Source: Candidatus Methanophagales archaeon (GTDB lineage: Archaea > Halobacteriota > Syntropharchaeia > Alkanophagales > Methanospirareceae). Taken from it: DNA of 48,257 nucleotides. Where the stretch lies: NCBI GenBank assembly GCA_030602585.1, contig JAUVZJ010000010.1, forward strand, positions 1 through 48,257. The letters run 5' to 3'. Position numbers and translations under genes: made by a program. Positions within the stretch are counted from its first letter, which is position 1. Each line of letters begins with the position of its first letter. This document shows, piece by piece, positions 1-8,013 of the stretch. The notes beneath the pieces are model-generated. The model was not told the DNA's origin, did no database searches, and saw only the letters and a list, made by a program, of their open reading frames with translations.

Positions 1-174
1 TTAAGACCTGGCAGGTTCTCTTCTCGACCGCTGATCTATTAAGCACCGAATATGATGACAGAACACATAGACATACATAAGAGTAATAATAGATATAAGA
101 TGATGCTATATTATCTATATACTTTGCCAACTACTGGTTAAATGCGGGGTATGTGACTTTATGAGGTTATAAAA

Positions 175-1281
175 ATGGAAAGGCAAAAATTTTTAGCTTT
201 TGGCTTGATGATAGTATTGATTATAAGTACTGTGTTTATAAGCGGTTGTCTTCAAGAAGAAAGCGCAACAAAAGCACCAGCAACTACTGAACCACCAGAA
301 ACAAACGTTATCAGTGATCCTGTTGTCCAAAGAGCAGACCCATACATAAGTAAAATTGTTTTTGATGATATAAACCTAAGAACACAAGCCGCTTCTATTG
401 TTAGTGGATGCCCATCGGGCGATAAAGAATGTCAAGTCAACAAATTATATCGATACGTTATAGAGAATTACGATTATTATAGTGATCCGAGGAGCAGGGA
501 ATTTATACAATCTCCCTCCGAAACAATGAAGGTAAAAGGAGGAGATTGTGAAGATTTAACAATTTTACTTAGTTCTCTTTTAGAAAACCTCGGAATAAAA
601 ACTTATCTTGTTTTAACAGAAACCCATGCATATTCTTTAGCTTGCGATGTAGATACTGAAGATTTATGGCAATATATTCAAGAATCTATAATAACGCAGG
701 CTTCAAAAGATCTTGGTCAAAAAGAAGACATGAAAGTGGTTATAGAAAATGGTAATCTTTTTGTCGTGAAGGAAGAACAACAAACTTTCGTTTTAGAGGC
801 AGGGAATATATTTTATTACGGTGGTGAGGGCTCTGAATTTACTTCGCCAATTGAGTATATGAACCTAAAGTACGATGTATCTTCATCTAAACCGCTAACA
901 ATTTACGTAGTTCCGTCAAGAGCAGAATTTGAATTGATGTCTGAAGGTCATACATTTACACATTATCCATCGTGCCAAAAACAAAATATTCTAAAAATAA
1001 GCGATTCCTGTGATGATTTAACGAACCACGGTGGTTTGATTTTAAAGAATGGCAATCGTTATGATGCTACTGTTGATTTAAATATGAACTTTTATTTTTA
1101 TTACTCACCTTACGAATTTCTTGAGGATCAGGAAATATCATATTATGACGTAGATAATCAAAAATGCATAGTTCTCGACGCAACGGCTGGGAACTACGGG
1201 TATCCCGGATATGATGCAAATCCTGAAGGAGAAAAGATCGCCATAGACCCAATAACGAAAGAATATATTTATCTCAAATAA
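175..1281 (+). CDS. Lipoprotein with transglutaminase-like (cysteine protease fold) domain
   Basis: The 368-residue product starts with a signal peptide: basic MERQK, a hydrophobic stretch, then the lipobox ISGC, so Cys25 is the likely lipidated residue and the protein should be anchored outside the membrane. A Thr/Pro-rich linker follows. The core carries GGDCEDLT near residue 125 and a THAYSLACDV segment about 30 residues later, the Cys and His of the transglutaminase-like triad; the acidic residue could lie in that segment or in the later VLDATAG. The C-terminal half is unfamiliar and may be an insertion. The start ATG has no strong Shine-Dalgarno sequence. The gene stands alone and is more AT-rich than the fqo genes further on. 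Substrate is unknown. The fold assignment is good, the biochemical role is not. Confidence 0.7.
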   Translation: MERQKFLAFGLMIVLIISTVFISGCLQEESATKAPATTEPPETNVISDPVVQRADPYISKIVFDDINLRTQAASIVSGCPSGDKECQVNKLYRYVIENYDYYSDPRSREFIQSPSETMKVKGGDCEDLTILLSSLLENLGIKTYLVLTETHAYSLACDVDTEDLWQYIQESIITQASKDLGQKEDMKVVIENGNLFVVKEEQQTFVLEAGNIFYYGGEGSEFTSPIEYMNLKYDVSSSKPLTIYVVPSRAEFELMSEGHTFTHYPSCQKQNILKISDSCDDLTNHGGLILKNGNRYDATVDLNMNFYFYYSPYEFLEDQEISYYDVDNQKCIVLDATAGNYGYPGYDANPEGEKIAIDPITKEYIYLK

Positions 1282-1429
1282 AAGAAATGTCTCCCCCCGC
1301 CTAATTGGTGGCTTTGTTGTGTAGTTGTAACCATCGCAGTCGGTTTAATCTTATAGCAGAATAAAAATAAAATACAAAATCAAAAAGCTTTTATGTATCG
1401 TTTGTCAATAACATAATGATGTGGAAATA

Positions 1430-1660
1430 ATGAAAACCATAATCCAAATCCATAAAGAAGATAAATATTTTGTAGCCATAGACCTGATAACAAATGTAGC
1501 GGACCAGGGACTTACGGAGGTAGAAGCAGTAGCAAACTTAAAAAAGGGGCTTGAAGAACATTATCAAATTCTTATGGAACTCGTTCCAAAGGGTAGAAAA
1601 ATATCATTCTTAGATATTGAGGTAGAAAAATATGCCCAAACTTCCCGTCCTATCGGCTAA
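1430..1660 (+). CDS. hicB: HicB-like antitoxin
   Basis: Short protein starting MKTIIQIHKEDKYFVAIDL, with the partial RNase H-like fold pattern of HicB/UPF0150 proteins: an alternating beta pattern, then a helix containing TEVEAVANLKKGLEEH. HicB proteins neutralise the HicA mRNA interferase and often repress their own operon. An in-frame GTG at 1421 would add three residues; the ATG at 1430 gives the normal family N-terminus. Its last 29 nt overlap the downstream hicA in another frame, which implies translational coupling. The antitoxin-first order is the reverse of the classic E. coli order but is common. A TATA-like TTTTATG lies around 1389. Confidence 0.75.
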   Translation: MKTIIQIHKEDKYFVAIDLITNVADQGLTEVEAVANLKKGLEEHYQILMELVPKGRKISFLDIEVEKYAQTSRPIG

Positions 1661-1856
1661 GGATGTTATTAAAGTTCTAAGGAAGTTTGGATTCCAAGTT
1701 TACCGTCAAACTGGAAGCCATATCCATTTGTGGAATGAAGAGCGAAAACTGCTTGTTACAGTTCCAAATCATCCAGAATTGGCTAAAGGAACATTGATTT
1801 CGGTTATGAAACAAGCAAAGATAAAAAAAGAGGATTTTATCTCAAAATTAAAATGA
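1632..1856 (+). CDS. hicA: HicA-like mRNA interferase toxin
   Basis: 74 residues with the full HicA signature: VLRKFGFQVYRQTGSHIHLW, where the His of GSH is the catalytic residue of this dsRNA-binding-fold RNase family, followed by VTVPNH and KGTLISVMKQAKI. HicA cleaves mRNA to arrest growth when unopposed. It overlaps the antitoxin gene and is of normal family length, so the pair looks intact and possibly active. Confidence 0.85.
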   Translation: MPKLPVLSAKDVIKVLRKFGFQVYRQTGSHIHLWNEERKLLVTVPNHPELAKGTLISVMKQAKIKKEDFISKLK

Positions 1857-2029
1857 TGCCTAACTTGTTGTCCAATGATAGCAATACTAATATCTGGAGC
1901 ATTTTAGAGGCTGTCTGATAATTAATGGAATATATCGCTGTTCTTTTTCTATCCTTTTGTGGCATAAAGCCTACCGTAATTTTTTATGCAAAGCTTTTCA
2001 ACGCATTTTTCGATTTGCACTTTGCAATT

Positions 2030-2062
2030 AATTACACGAAATCCGCAGGATTTAGAGTAATT
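2030..2062 (-). terminator. Hairpin just past the end of the ABC ATPase gene
   Basis: An interrupted inverted repeat: AATTAC, three bases, AAATCC, loop GCA, GGATTT, three bases, GTAATT. It begins a few bases beyond the stop codon of the minus-strand ABC gene. It may end or protect that transcript. No long U tract follows, so its role as a terminator is inferred from position. Confidence 0.4.
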
Positions 2063-2064
2063 AC

Positions 2065-3012
2065 TTATTCCCTTATCCTCCTCCCTGTAAAGTGCAAGAA
2101 GACATCCTCCAGGCTCGGTTTCCGCAAATTCACTGATTTTATCTCTATTCCCGATTTATTCGCAGCCTCTATTATCGCAGGAATTCTTAAATCGCCTCTT
2201 TCCATTTTCAACGTTACAAAACCGTCATGCGCAATGAAGTCGGTAACAAAATCAAGCTTTTTAAAAACACCGTAATCATAACTGCCTCTATTTATATTTA
2301 TCTCCAGACTAACCAAATCCGAGCCTATCAAATCCTTCAGGTTCTGCGGTGTGTCAAGAGCAATTAGCTTCCCACGGTCCATAATCCCTACACGTTCACA
2401 GAGATAATCCGCTTCTTCCATCTGATGCGTGGTTAATATAATCGTTACTCCTTCTCGCGCGTTTAGCTCCTTTATGTAATCCCATATTCTCCTCCTCGTA
2501 TGCGTATCTAATCCTGAAGTCGGTTCGTCCAGGAAGAGGACTTTTGGGTTGTGAATAAAGCCCCTTGCAAGCTCCAAACGGCGTTTCATCCCGCTTGAAT
2601 ACTTATCCACTACTATATCCACTTTATCTTCCAGTTCAACAAGCTTTAGAGCTTCTTCCACCCTCGCATCTCTTTCTCTCCTCTTTATCCCGTACATCCT
2701 GGCATGGAAATCCAGATTCTCTCTACCCGTCAATCTCCAGTCCAGAGCAGGTTCTTGAAATACAATCCCTATGCTCTCTCTTACTTTTTCCTTATCCTTA
2801 CTAACATCAAACCCCGCTACCTTCGCCATCCCCGAAGTCGGCTTCAACAAAGTAGTCAATATTTTTATCAACGTCGTCTTCCCCGCTCCATTAGGACCGA
2901 GCAAAGCGAATACCTCGCCGTCTGCCACACTAAACGAGATATGGTCCACGGCAGCAAAACCACCCTTGCTATTAAACCTCTTTGTCAAATCCTTTAGTTC
3001 TATCGCGTCCAT
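2065..3012 (-). CDS. ABC transporter ATP-binding protein (DrrA/ABC-2 type)
   Basis: 315-residue nucleotide-binding subunit of an ABC exporter. Walker A is GPNGAGKT at 39-46, the Q-loop FQEP is near 86, the signature YSSGMKRR near 138-145, Walker B VLFLDEP at 158-164 and the switch His near 196. The extra C-terminal domain of about 80 residues, ending in SLEDVFLHFTG, is typical of DrrA/CcmA-like ATPases for ABC-2 exporters. Such subunits normally sit next to a membrane permease, but none is seen here: the upstream neighbour is a divergent MscS gene and nothing convincing follows. It may therefore pair with a permease encoded elsewhere. Substrate is unknown. Confidence 0.85.
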   Translation of the reverse strand: MDAIELKDLTKRFNSKGGFAAVDHISFSVADGEVFALLGPNGAGKTTLIKILTTLLKPTSGMAKVAGFDVSKDKEKVRESIGIVFQEPALDWRLTGRENLDFHARMYGIKRRERDARVEEALKLVELEDKVDIVVDKYSSGMKRRLELARGFIHNPKVLFLDEPTSGLDTHTRRRIWDYIKELNAREGVTIILTTHQMEEADYLCERVGIMDRGKLIALDTPQNLKDLIGSDLVSLEININRGSYDYGVFKKLDFVTDFIAHDGFVTLKMERGDLRIPAIIEAANKSGIEIKSVNLRKPSLEDVFLHFTGRRIRE

Positions 3013-3048
3013 CTATTAATAATATTAAAGTGCCAATCCTTTACAAAC

Positions 3049-3060
3049 CTTTTTATATCG
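3049..3060 (+). promoter_or_regulatory. TATA-like box upstream of the MscS gene
   Basis: CTTTTTATATCG lies about 35-45 nt before the MscS ATG, in the 81-nt divergent gap shared with the ABC ATPase gene. It fits an archaeal TATA element giving a short leader. Confidence 0.45.
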
Positions 3061-3093
3061 GATTTTTAAAGTATCGTAACGGACTATAAAAAC

Positions 3094-4131
3094 ATGGCGG
3101 TAGGAATAGAGAGTTTGATTCAGAATGAATATTTTCACTTCCTCTTAATTTTAGCGAGCTCTCTTATTCTTACCAAGATAATTCATTTTATCCTCGTGAA
3201 ATACGTCAGAGGAATTGCTGCTCGAACAAAGACCGATATTGATGATGCCATATTGAAAATAGTTACAAAACCTTTGTGCAGCTTTATCATTTTTGCTGGT
3301 TTTTATTTCGGACTGAAATCTCTATCGGTCCTCGCACCCTATTCCACGAAGATAGACGGAATATTTTTTGTCGTTTCGGCATTGCTGCTGTCTTTGATTG
3401 TATCACGGATTTTGGGCGTGCTGTTAAGTAGCTGGCTAAAGGTGCAGAAGAAATATGAAAAGATGCCGAAGTTGATTGGCAATATGGTTGCGATTGCCAT
3501 TTATTTAATTGCTTTTTTAATGATTTTGGACCATTTCGATAGAGAGATAACGCCTTTAGTTCTGTCTTTTGGGTTAGGCGGTTTGGCGATTGGACTGGCG
3601 CTACAAAACACGCTTTCAAATTTCTTCGCGGGGCTGCATATTATTTCTGACCAACCAATAAACGTTGGAGATTATATAGAGATAGAAAGCGGTATTTCGG
3701 GGTACGTGGAAGACATAGGCTGGCGGTCCACGAGGGTGCGAACACTGCCAAATACGCTTGTCATTGTTCCAAATTCAAAACTTGCGGAAAGTGTAATCAT
3801 AAATAATTCGTTACCGGTGCTGGAGATGTCGGCTGTAATTCAGTGCGGCGTTGCTTACGAGTCGGATTTGGAGAAAGTGGAGAAAGTCACGCTTGACGTA
3901 GCGAAGAAGGTACAGGAGACGGTTCCAGGAGCGGTTAAAACGTTTCAGCCACTTATGAGGTACCACACTTTTGGCGACTCGAACATAGATTTCTCGATTA
4001 TTTTGCGTGTGGAGGAACCCGTGAGCAAATACGTCGTTACGCACGAGTTTATAAAAGCGTTGAAAAAACGATACGATAAAGAAAAGATTGAAATATCGTG
4101 GCCCGTGAGGAAAGTATATTACGCGAAATAG
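3094..4131 (+). CDS. mscS: MscS-family small-conductance mechanosensitive channel
   Basis: 345-residue membrane protein. Four hydrophobic segments lie in the first 180 residues. The last (LSFGLGGLAIGLALQNTLSN) is the glycine/alanine-rich pore helix typical of MscS. It is followed by the beta domain (FAGLHIISDQPINVGDYIEI, GYVEDIGWRSTRVRTL, VIVPNSKLAES) and the alpha/beta C-terminal domain (VRKVYYA end). The channel releases solutes during osmotic downshock. It is monocistronic and divergent from the ABC ATPase gene. Confidence 0.92.
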   Translation: MAVGIESLIQNEYFHFLLILASSLILTKIIHFILVKYVRGIAARTKTDIDDAILKIVTKPLCSFIIFAGFYFGLKSLSVLAPYSTKIDGIFFVVSALLLSLIVSRILGVLLSSWLKVQKKYEKMPKLIGNMVAIAIYLIAFLMILDHFDREITPLVLSFGLGGLAIGLALQNTLSNFFAGLHIISDQPINVGDYIEIESGISGYVEDIGWRSTRVRTLPNTLVIVPNSKLAESVIINNSLPVLEMSAVIQCGVAYESDLEKVEKVTLDVAKKVQETVPGAVKTFQPLMRYHTFGDSNIDFSIILRVEEPVSKYVVTHEFIKALKKRYDKEKIEISWPVRKVYYAK

Positions 4132-4152
4132 AAAATAAAAATAAAAACCGTA

Positions 4153-4164
4153 AAGTTTTAAAGC
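4153..4164 (+). promoter_or_regulatory. TATA-like element before the COG1900 gene
   Basis: AAGTTTTAAAGC is about 30-38 nt upstream of the ATG at 4192, the distance expected for an archaeal TATA box on a leaderless mRNA. Confidence 0.4.
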
Positions 4165-4191
4165 TTTGCTTTCGCATCTTTTACGTATAAT

Positions 4192-5727
4192 ATGGCAGAG
4201 ATAAAGACAGAAAAAAGCATAGAGGAGATAAACGAAAGAATCAAGGATGGCAGCGTTCGCGTAGTGACAGCGGATAGAATGGGTGAGATAGTGAGCGAAT
4301 TGGGTGCAGAAGAAGCGGCAAAGGAAGTAGATGTTGTCACCACAGGGACTTTTGGTCCCATGTGCTCCTCAGGCGTGTTCATCAACTTTGGTCACGCAGA
4401 CCCGCCAATAAAACTGCAGCGGTTATGGCTTAACGATGTAGAAGCGTATACCGGGATTGCAGCAGTAGATGCTTACCTTGGAGCGACGCAATTATCAGAG
4501 GATAAAGGATTGGAATACGGTGGAGGATATGTAATAGAGGATTTAGTGGCAGGTAAGCCGATAGAAATGAGAGCTACCGGCTATGGCACGGATTGCTACC
4601 CTCGTAAAGAGATAGAAACAACAATTACACTCGAGGATTTAAATCAGGCGATTATGTTAAATCCAAGGAATGCGTATCAAAGGTATGTTGTTGCAACAAA
4701 CTCCACAGACAGGACATTATACACCTATATGGGCACACTGCTCCCGGATTACCGTAATGCGAATTATTCCGGTGCTGGCGCACTTTCTCCTCTCTTAAAC
4801 GACCCTGATTTCGAGACCATAGGGGTAGGCACAAGGATTTTCCTCTGTGGCGCCGGAGGACATGTAGCAGGAATGGGGACGCAACACAGCCCTGTTGAGC
4901 ACCTTGGAACGTTAATGGTCTCAGGGAACCTGAAGGAAATGAGTCCTGAATTCCTCAAGGGTGCCACCTTCTACGGGTATGGAGTAAGCCTGTTCGTTGG
5001 TATTGGAATACCGATACCGGTGTTGAATGAAAGGATAGCGAAGAAGGCAGCGATATGCGATGCGGATATTGTAACAGAAGTGATTGACTACGGTGTTTGC
5101 AGGCGGGAACGTCCTGTATTGAGAAAAGTAACATACGAGGAGTTAAAATCCGGGATGATAGAAATAGAGGGTAAAGAAGTGCCAACTTCGCCTCTTTCCA
5201 GTTTTTATATGGCGAATAAAGTTGCGGATGCGTTGAAGAGTAGAATAGAAAGCGGTAAATTTTTACTCTCGCTGCCGGTAGAGAGATTGTCAACCGATAC
5301 AGTGTTCAAGCCGATGAAACAGACGAAAGAGCTGCCTTTAGTGAAGGACGTAATGCTAAGAAAAGTGAAGACGATAAGCGAAAGTGCGAGTATAGCAGAA
5401 GCAGCGAAATTGATAATGAAAACACAATTTACGCATATCCCGGTTATATCAGGAGATGGAAAACTTGAGGGGATAGTAACAGCCTGGGATATATCAGCGG
5501 CGGTAGCGAAGCGACACGAGGGTTTGGCGGAAATAATGACGAGAAAGGTGATAACCGCGGGGTTAGAGGAGCCACTTGAACTGGTGATAAGAAAGTTGGT
5601 GAAAGATAACATTTCCGCATTACCAGTCATAGACGATGATAGAAGAGTTATCGGGATGATAACAAGCGATGAGATAAGCAAATTGGTAGGTAAAAGGAAG
5701 AGATGGCAATGGAAACTAAGGATTTGA
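4192..5727 (+). CDS. Homocysteine-biosynthesis family protein (COG1900/DUF39) with C-terminal CBS pair
   Basis: 511 residues. The N-terminal 370 residues are the HcyBio/DUF39 domain, with conserved cysteines in GPMCSSG (Cys58) and GTDCYPR (Cys135). The last 130 residues are two CBS motifs (VKDVMLRKVKTISE..., LAEIMTRKVITA...), which usually bind adenosyl ligands. In Methanosarcina a COG1900 protein and a NIL/ferredoxin partner are reported to help incorporate sulfide into aspartate semialdehyde to make homocysteine. The ferredoxin partner is not adjacent here. Aspartate kinase, which makes the aspartate-semialdehyde precursor, is encoded about 20 kb away. A TATA-like TTTTAAAG about 30 nt before the ATG suggests a near-leaderless transcript. 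Confidence 0.85.
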   Translation: MAEIKTEKSIEEINERIKDGSVRVVTADRMGEIVSELGAEEAAKEVDVVTTGTFGPMCSSGVFINFGHADPPIKLQRLWLNDVEAYTGIAAVDAYLGATQLSEDKGLEYGGGYVIEDLVAGKPIEMRATGYGTDCYPRKEIETTITLEDLNQAIMLNPRNAYQRYVVATNSTDRTLYTYMGTLLPDYRNANYSGAGALSPLLNDPDFETIGVGTRIFLCGAGGHVAGMGTQHSPVEHLGTLMVSGNLKEMSPEFLKGATFYGYGVSLFVGIGIPIPVLNERIAKKAAICDADIVTEVIDYGVCRRERPVLRKVTYEELKSGMIEIEGKEVPTSPLSSFYMANKVADALKSRIESGKFLLSLPVERLSTDTVFKPMKQTKELPLVKDVMLRKVKTISESASIAEAAKLIMKTQFTHIPVISGDGKLEGIVTAWDISAAVAKRHEGLAEIMTRKVITAGLEEPLELVIRKLVKDNISALPVIDDDRRVIGMITSDEISKLVGKRKRWQWKLRI

Positions 5728-5755
5728 AGGTGGAGGCAGTTTCATCCAAAGGGAG

Positions 5756-6211
5756 ATGATGGTAAGAATATATCTTGATACTTGCGTTTGGTGTCGTCCC
5801 TTTGATGCACCTTCCCGGAGAGTGACGGAAGAAGCGGAGGCATTCTTAAGGATATTGCGTATGGTCAATGAAGGAGAAGTGGTTATTACCAGTTCGGTGG
5901 TTTTAGATGATGAAATTGATAGGATAAGCGGAGATGAAAAGAGAGAGTCGGTAAATGAATTGGTCTCTCGAGCAGTTTCCGAGAGAATAGGATATATCCC
6001 AAAAAGGTATAGGGAGATAATGAACATATTAAAGCTAAAGGTTCGAGATGCAGCTCACTTGGCGTGTGCTTTGGAAAGCAATGTAGAATATTTTATTACA
6101 GGTGATGATAATATATTAAGAAAGAGTAAAGATATAATGCGACGCTACAAGATAAAAGTATGTGCACCTACAGAATTTGTGGAGAGTGATGAAAGGAAAG
6201 ATGATATCTGA
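5756..6211 (+). CDS. PIN-domain ribonuclease (VapC-like)
   Basis: 151 residues. The start IYLDTCVWCRPFD supplies the first PIN aspartate. SSVVLDDEIDRI supplies the second acidic position, VRDAAHLACALE the third and FITGDDNIL the fourth, so the full acidic active site is present. PIN proteins of this type are Mg-dependent RNases, usually toxins. GGGAG precedes the ATG; an adjacent ATG one codon on is equally possible. The following small gene overlaps it and is probably its partner, giving toxin-first order. Confidence 0.75.
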   Translation: MMVRIYLDTCVWCRPFDAPSRRVTEEAEAFLRILRMVNEGEVVITSSVVLDDEIDRISGDEKRESVNELVSRAVSERIGYIPKRYREIMNILKLKVRDAAHLACALESNVEYFITGDDNILRKSKDIMRRYKIKVCAPTEFVESDERKDDI

Positions 6212-6419
6212 TTTGGAAATTAAAGAGAATGAGGTAGTTAAAAAGGCACTGAGCATACTTGGTAAAGAGCTAACGATAGAAGAATATGCCAGATTCCTGG
6301 CAGCAATAACACCTAAAATAGGGGATTCTGTAAAAGAGCTAAGGGAATTCCGGGATGCTGAAACTGAGGAGGAATTCTTAGCAAGGATGAAACGAAGAGG
6401 AGCGAATGTTGTCCCGTAG
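6189..6419 (+). CDS. Small protein paired with the PIN gene, probable antitoxin
   Basis: About 72-76 residues, charged and helical, with LEIKENEVVKKALSILGKEL and TIEEYARFLAAITPKIGDS. ATG codons at 6189 and 6201 are both possible; GGAG sits just before the first. It overlaps the PIN coding end, which argues for coupled expression. I do not recognise a DNA-binding family. The antitoxin role is inferred from size, position and charge only. Confidence 0.55.
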   Translation: MKGKMISDLEIKENEVVKKALSILGKELTIEEYARFLAAITPKIGDSVKELREFRDAETEEEFLARMKRRGANVVP

Positions 6420-6529
6420 TTTTAGTTCAAAAGCGATAAAAAATAGGATTTTACAGATGCGAATGAGTGGGTTTATTATGACTGGATACCCGCTATAAAG
6501 TTATTTTAGCAAATAATCAACGAAACACA

Positions 6530-7591
6530 ATGGAAACTAAAAATTTAAAAGTCGAATTATTAAGTTTGGGCGCAAGAGTATCTGGCGTGAATAAAGGCAG
6601 GAGAGGTGGTGCTGGTCCTGCCGCAGGCGGGATGTTTCTCTTCGGCAATACGGTAGCAAACGTTCCAACACAGAGCTGGTTCGTTTCTCAGTCGCCTTAT
6701 CGCGTTGAAGTCGGAAATGGAAAATACGTAATCACTAGTGCTGGTGAGCGAATCAGTGAAGTTCATTTCCCATCAAAGAAGTTCGAGGAGTTAAAGACTA
6801 AAGATGGCATACCCTATAATAAAATCTCACTTCTGCACGGAAGGAATTGCTTAGCCACTACCACGATACAAACGTGTATGTACTGGAACACGCCGAAGAG
6901 GTGTAAGTTCTGTGCAATCGAACTCTCGCTGAAAAGTGGTGCGACAATAGCGAGGAAGAAGCCGGAGCAGCTTGCCGAAGTGGCACTCATGGCGAAGAAA
7001 TTGGACCAAGTGAAGCACGTGACGCTTACCACGGGCACGACAGCCGCTCCCGACAAGGGTATAAATCACCTTGCGGAAACTGCGAGAGCGATAAGAGCAG
7101 CAACTGGATTGCCTATCCATGCTCAATTCGAACCGCCGAAGGAGTTCAGTATGATAGACGTTCTTTATGATGCTGTGGATACGGTGGGAATACACGTGGA
7201 GAGCTTTGACAGAGAAGTGCTGGAAGAAGTGGCTCTATGCAAGGCGGATATACCGCTTCGGCAATACATAGAAGCGTGGAAGCGATGCGTGGAGATTTTT
7301 GGCGATAGTCAAGTTAGCAGTTACGTAATTGCAGGAATGGGAGAGAGTGATGAATCTATCATAGAGGGTAGCAGGATGTTAGCCGAACTTGGCGTCTATC
7401 CGTTCATCGTGCCTCTGCGTCCTATACCAGGGTCTGATATGGAAAATGAGAAACCACCAAGCCCGGATAGGATGCGTTACATATACGAGGAGGTAGCGGA
7501 GATATTACGTGATAACGGAGTGAGCTGGAGTAAGAATAAGGCGGGGTGTGTGCGCTGCCGAGCTTGTTCGGCGTTGCCGGATTTCGAGTAA
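6530..7591 (+). CDS. Radical SAM protein resembling the MSMEG_0568 family
   Basis: 353 residues. The cluster-binding cysteines are Cys116, Cys125 and Cys128 (C-x8-C-x2-C instead of the usual C-x3-C-x2-C), an arrangement I associate with the MSMEG_0568/BioB-like radical SAM group. The N-terminal GRRGGAGP and the barrel segments LTTGTT, GIHVES, SSYVIAGMGE and PFIVPLRPIPGS fit the group. The C-terminus has CVRCRAC (340-346), enough for an auxiliary Fe-S or metal site. The substrate is unknown. No nitrilase or acetyltransferase partners known from bacterial clusters are near. A dispersed palindromic repeat follows the stop codon. Confidence 0.75.
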   Translation: METKNLKVELLSLGARVSGVNKGRRGGAGPAAGGMFLFGNTVANVPTQSWFVSQSPYRVEVGNGKYVITSAGERISEVHFPSKKFEELKTKDGIPYNKISLLHGRNCLATTTIQTCMYWNTPKRCKFCAIELSLKSGATIARKKPEQLAEVALMAKKLDQVKHVTLTTGTTAAPDKGINHLAETARAIRAATGLPIHAQFEPPKEFSMIDVLYDAVDTVGIHVESFDREVLEEVALCKADIPLRQYIEAWKRCVEIFGDSQVSSYVIAGMGESDESIIEGSRMLAELGVYPFIVPLRPIPGSDMENEKPPSPDRMRYIYEEVAEILRDNGVSWSKNKAGCVRCRACSALPDFE

Positions 7592-7630
7592 AAACCTTTC
7601 TTTACAAAAGAAAGCTTTACCAAAGAAATA
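7590..7630 (-). repeat. Dispersed palindromic repeat, copy 1
   Basis: Read on the minus strand this is TATTTCTTTGGTAAAGC followed by TTTCTTTTGTAAAGAAAGG and a T run. It aligns along its whole length, with few changes, to the plus-strand sequence at 21690-21731. Its core CTTTCTTT-TAC-AAAGAAAG type symmetry can form a hairpin. It starts at the radical SAM stop codon. Confidence 0.55.
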
Positions 7631-7639
7631 AAAAGAAAA

Positions 7640-7762
7640 ATGGTGAAAAAGAAAAGAGTGAAGAAGAAGAAAGGTAGTGGGAGATGGCAGAGAGCGATAA
7701 TAGGCATATTATTGGTGCTGATAATGGTTGGTTCGGTGATTGCGATAATGGTGCAGTTTTGA
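7640..7762 (+). CDS. Small single-span membrane protein, 40 residues
   Basis: ATG at 7640 opens a 40-residue frame. It begins with a strongly basic tail MVKKKRVKKKKGSGRWQR and continues with one hydrophobic helix of about 22 residues (AIIGILLVLIMVGSVIAIMV) to QF. The basic-then-hydrophobic layout predicts a cytoplasmic N-terminus and a membrane anchor. There is no clear ribosome-binding site. It could be a real micro-protein or a chance frame; the sharp charge partition argues for real. I do not recognise a family. Confidence 0.45.
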   Translation: MVKKKRVKKKKGSGRWQRAIIGILLVLIMVGSVIAIMVQF

Positions 7763-8013
7763 AGTCCGGTCCGGGTAGTGGATGCTTTATTAAGTTATCC
7801 AGCTCCTCGAAAATTCTGTATTGAAAAATTTGGTGCTTGGAACTTATGATTTTTGAGGTGGATGTGAGGACAAAACTTTTGGTGGGTTACTTATGTTACC
7901 TATTCTATTAGCTATTGCAACACTTGGATTTTAAGGTTTGATATTACTTGCTTCATGCTTCGTAGGCATACAAATAGGATGTCTTTTTATAAGAAGGTTA
8001 TTATAAATATGGA
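7763..8013. other. Gap with possible gene remnant before the prenyl synthase
   Basis: No full gene. An ATG at about 7849 opens MIFEVDVRTKLLVGYLCYL, which resembles the cytoplasmic edge and first membrane helix of a sensor or chemotaxis-type protein, but it stops after 21 codons. A CTTTTTATAAG element at 7983-7993 is a likely TATA box for the next gene. Confidence 0.3.
7983..7993 (+). promoter_or_regulatory. TATA-like box for the prenyl synthase gene
   Basis: CTTTTTATAAG lies 21-31 nt before the ATG at 8014, consistent with a leaderless archaeal transcript. Confidence 0.45.

Noticed and set aside
1-174. Promoter or RNA gene at the window start
   Set aside because: AT-rich with TATA-like stretches but nothing that can be distinguished from background.
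1925-2275. 116-codon plus-strand frame
   Set aside because: Its second half is the complement of the ABC ATPase gene and the first half has no recognisable protein features.
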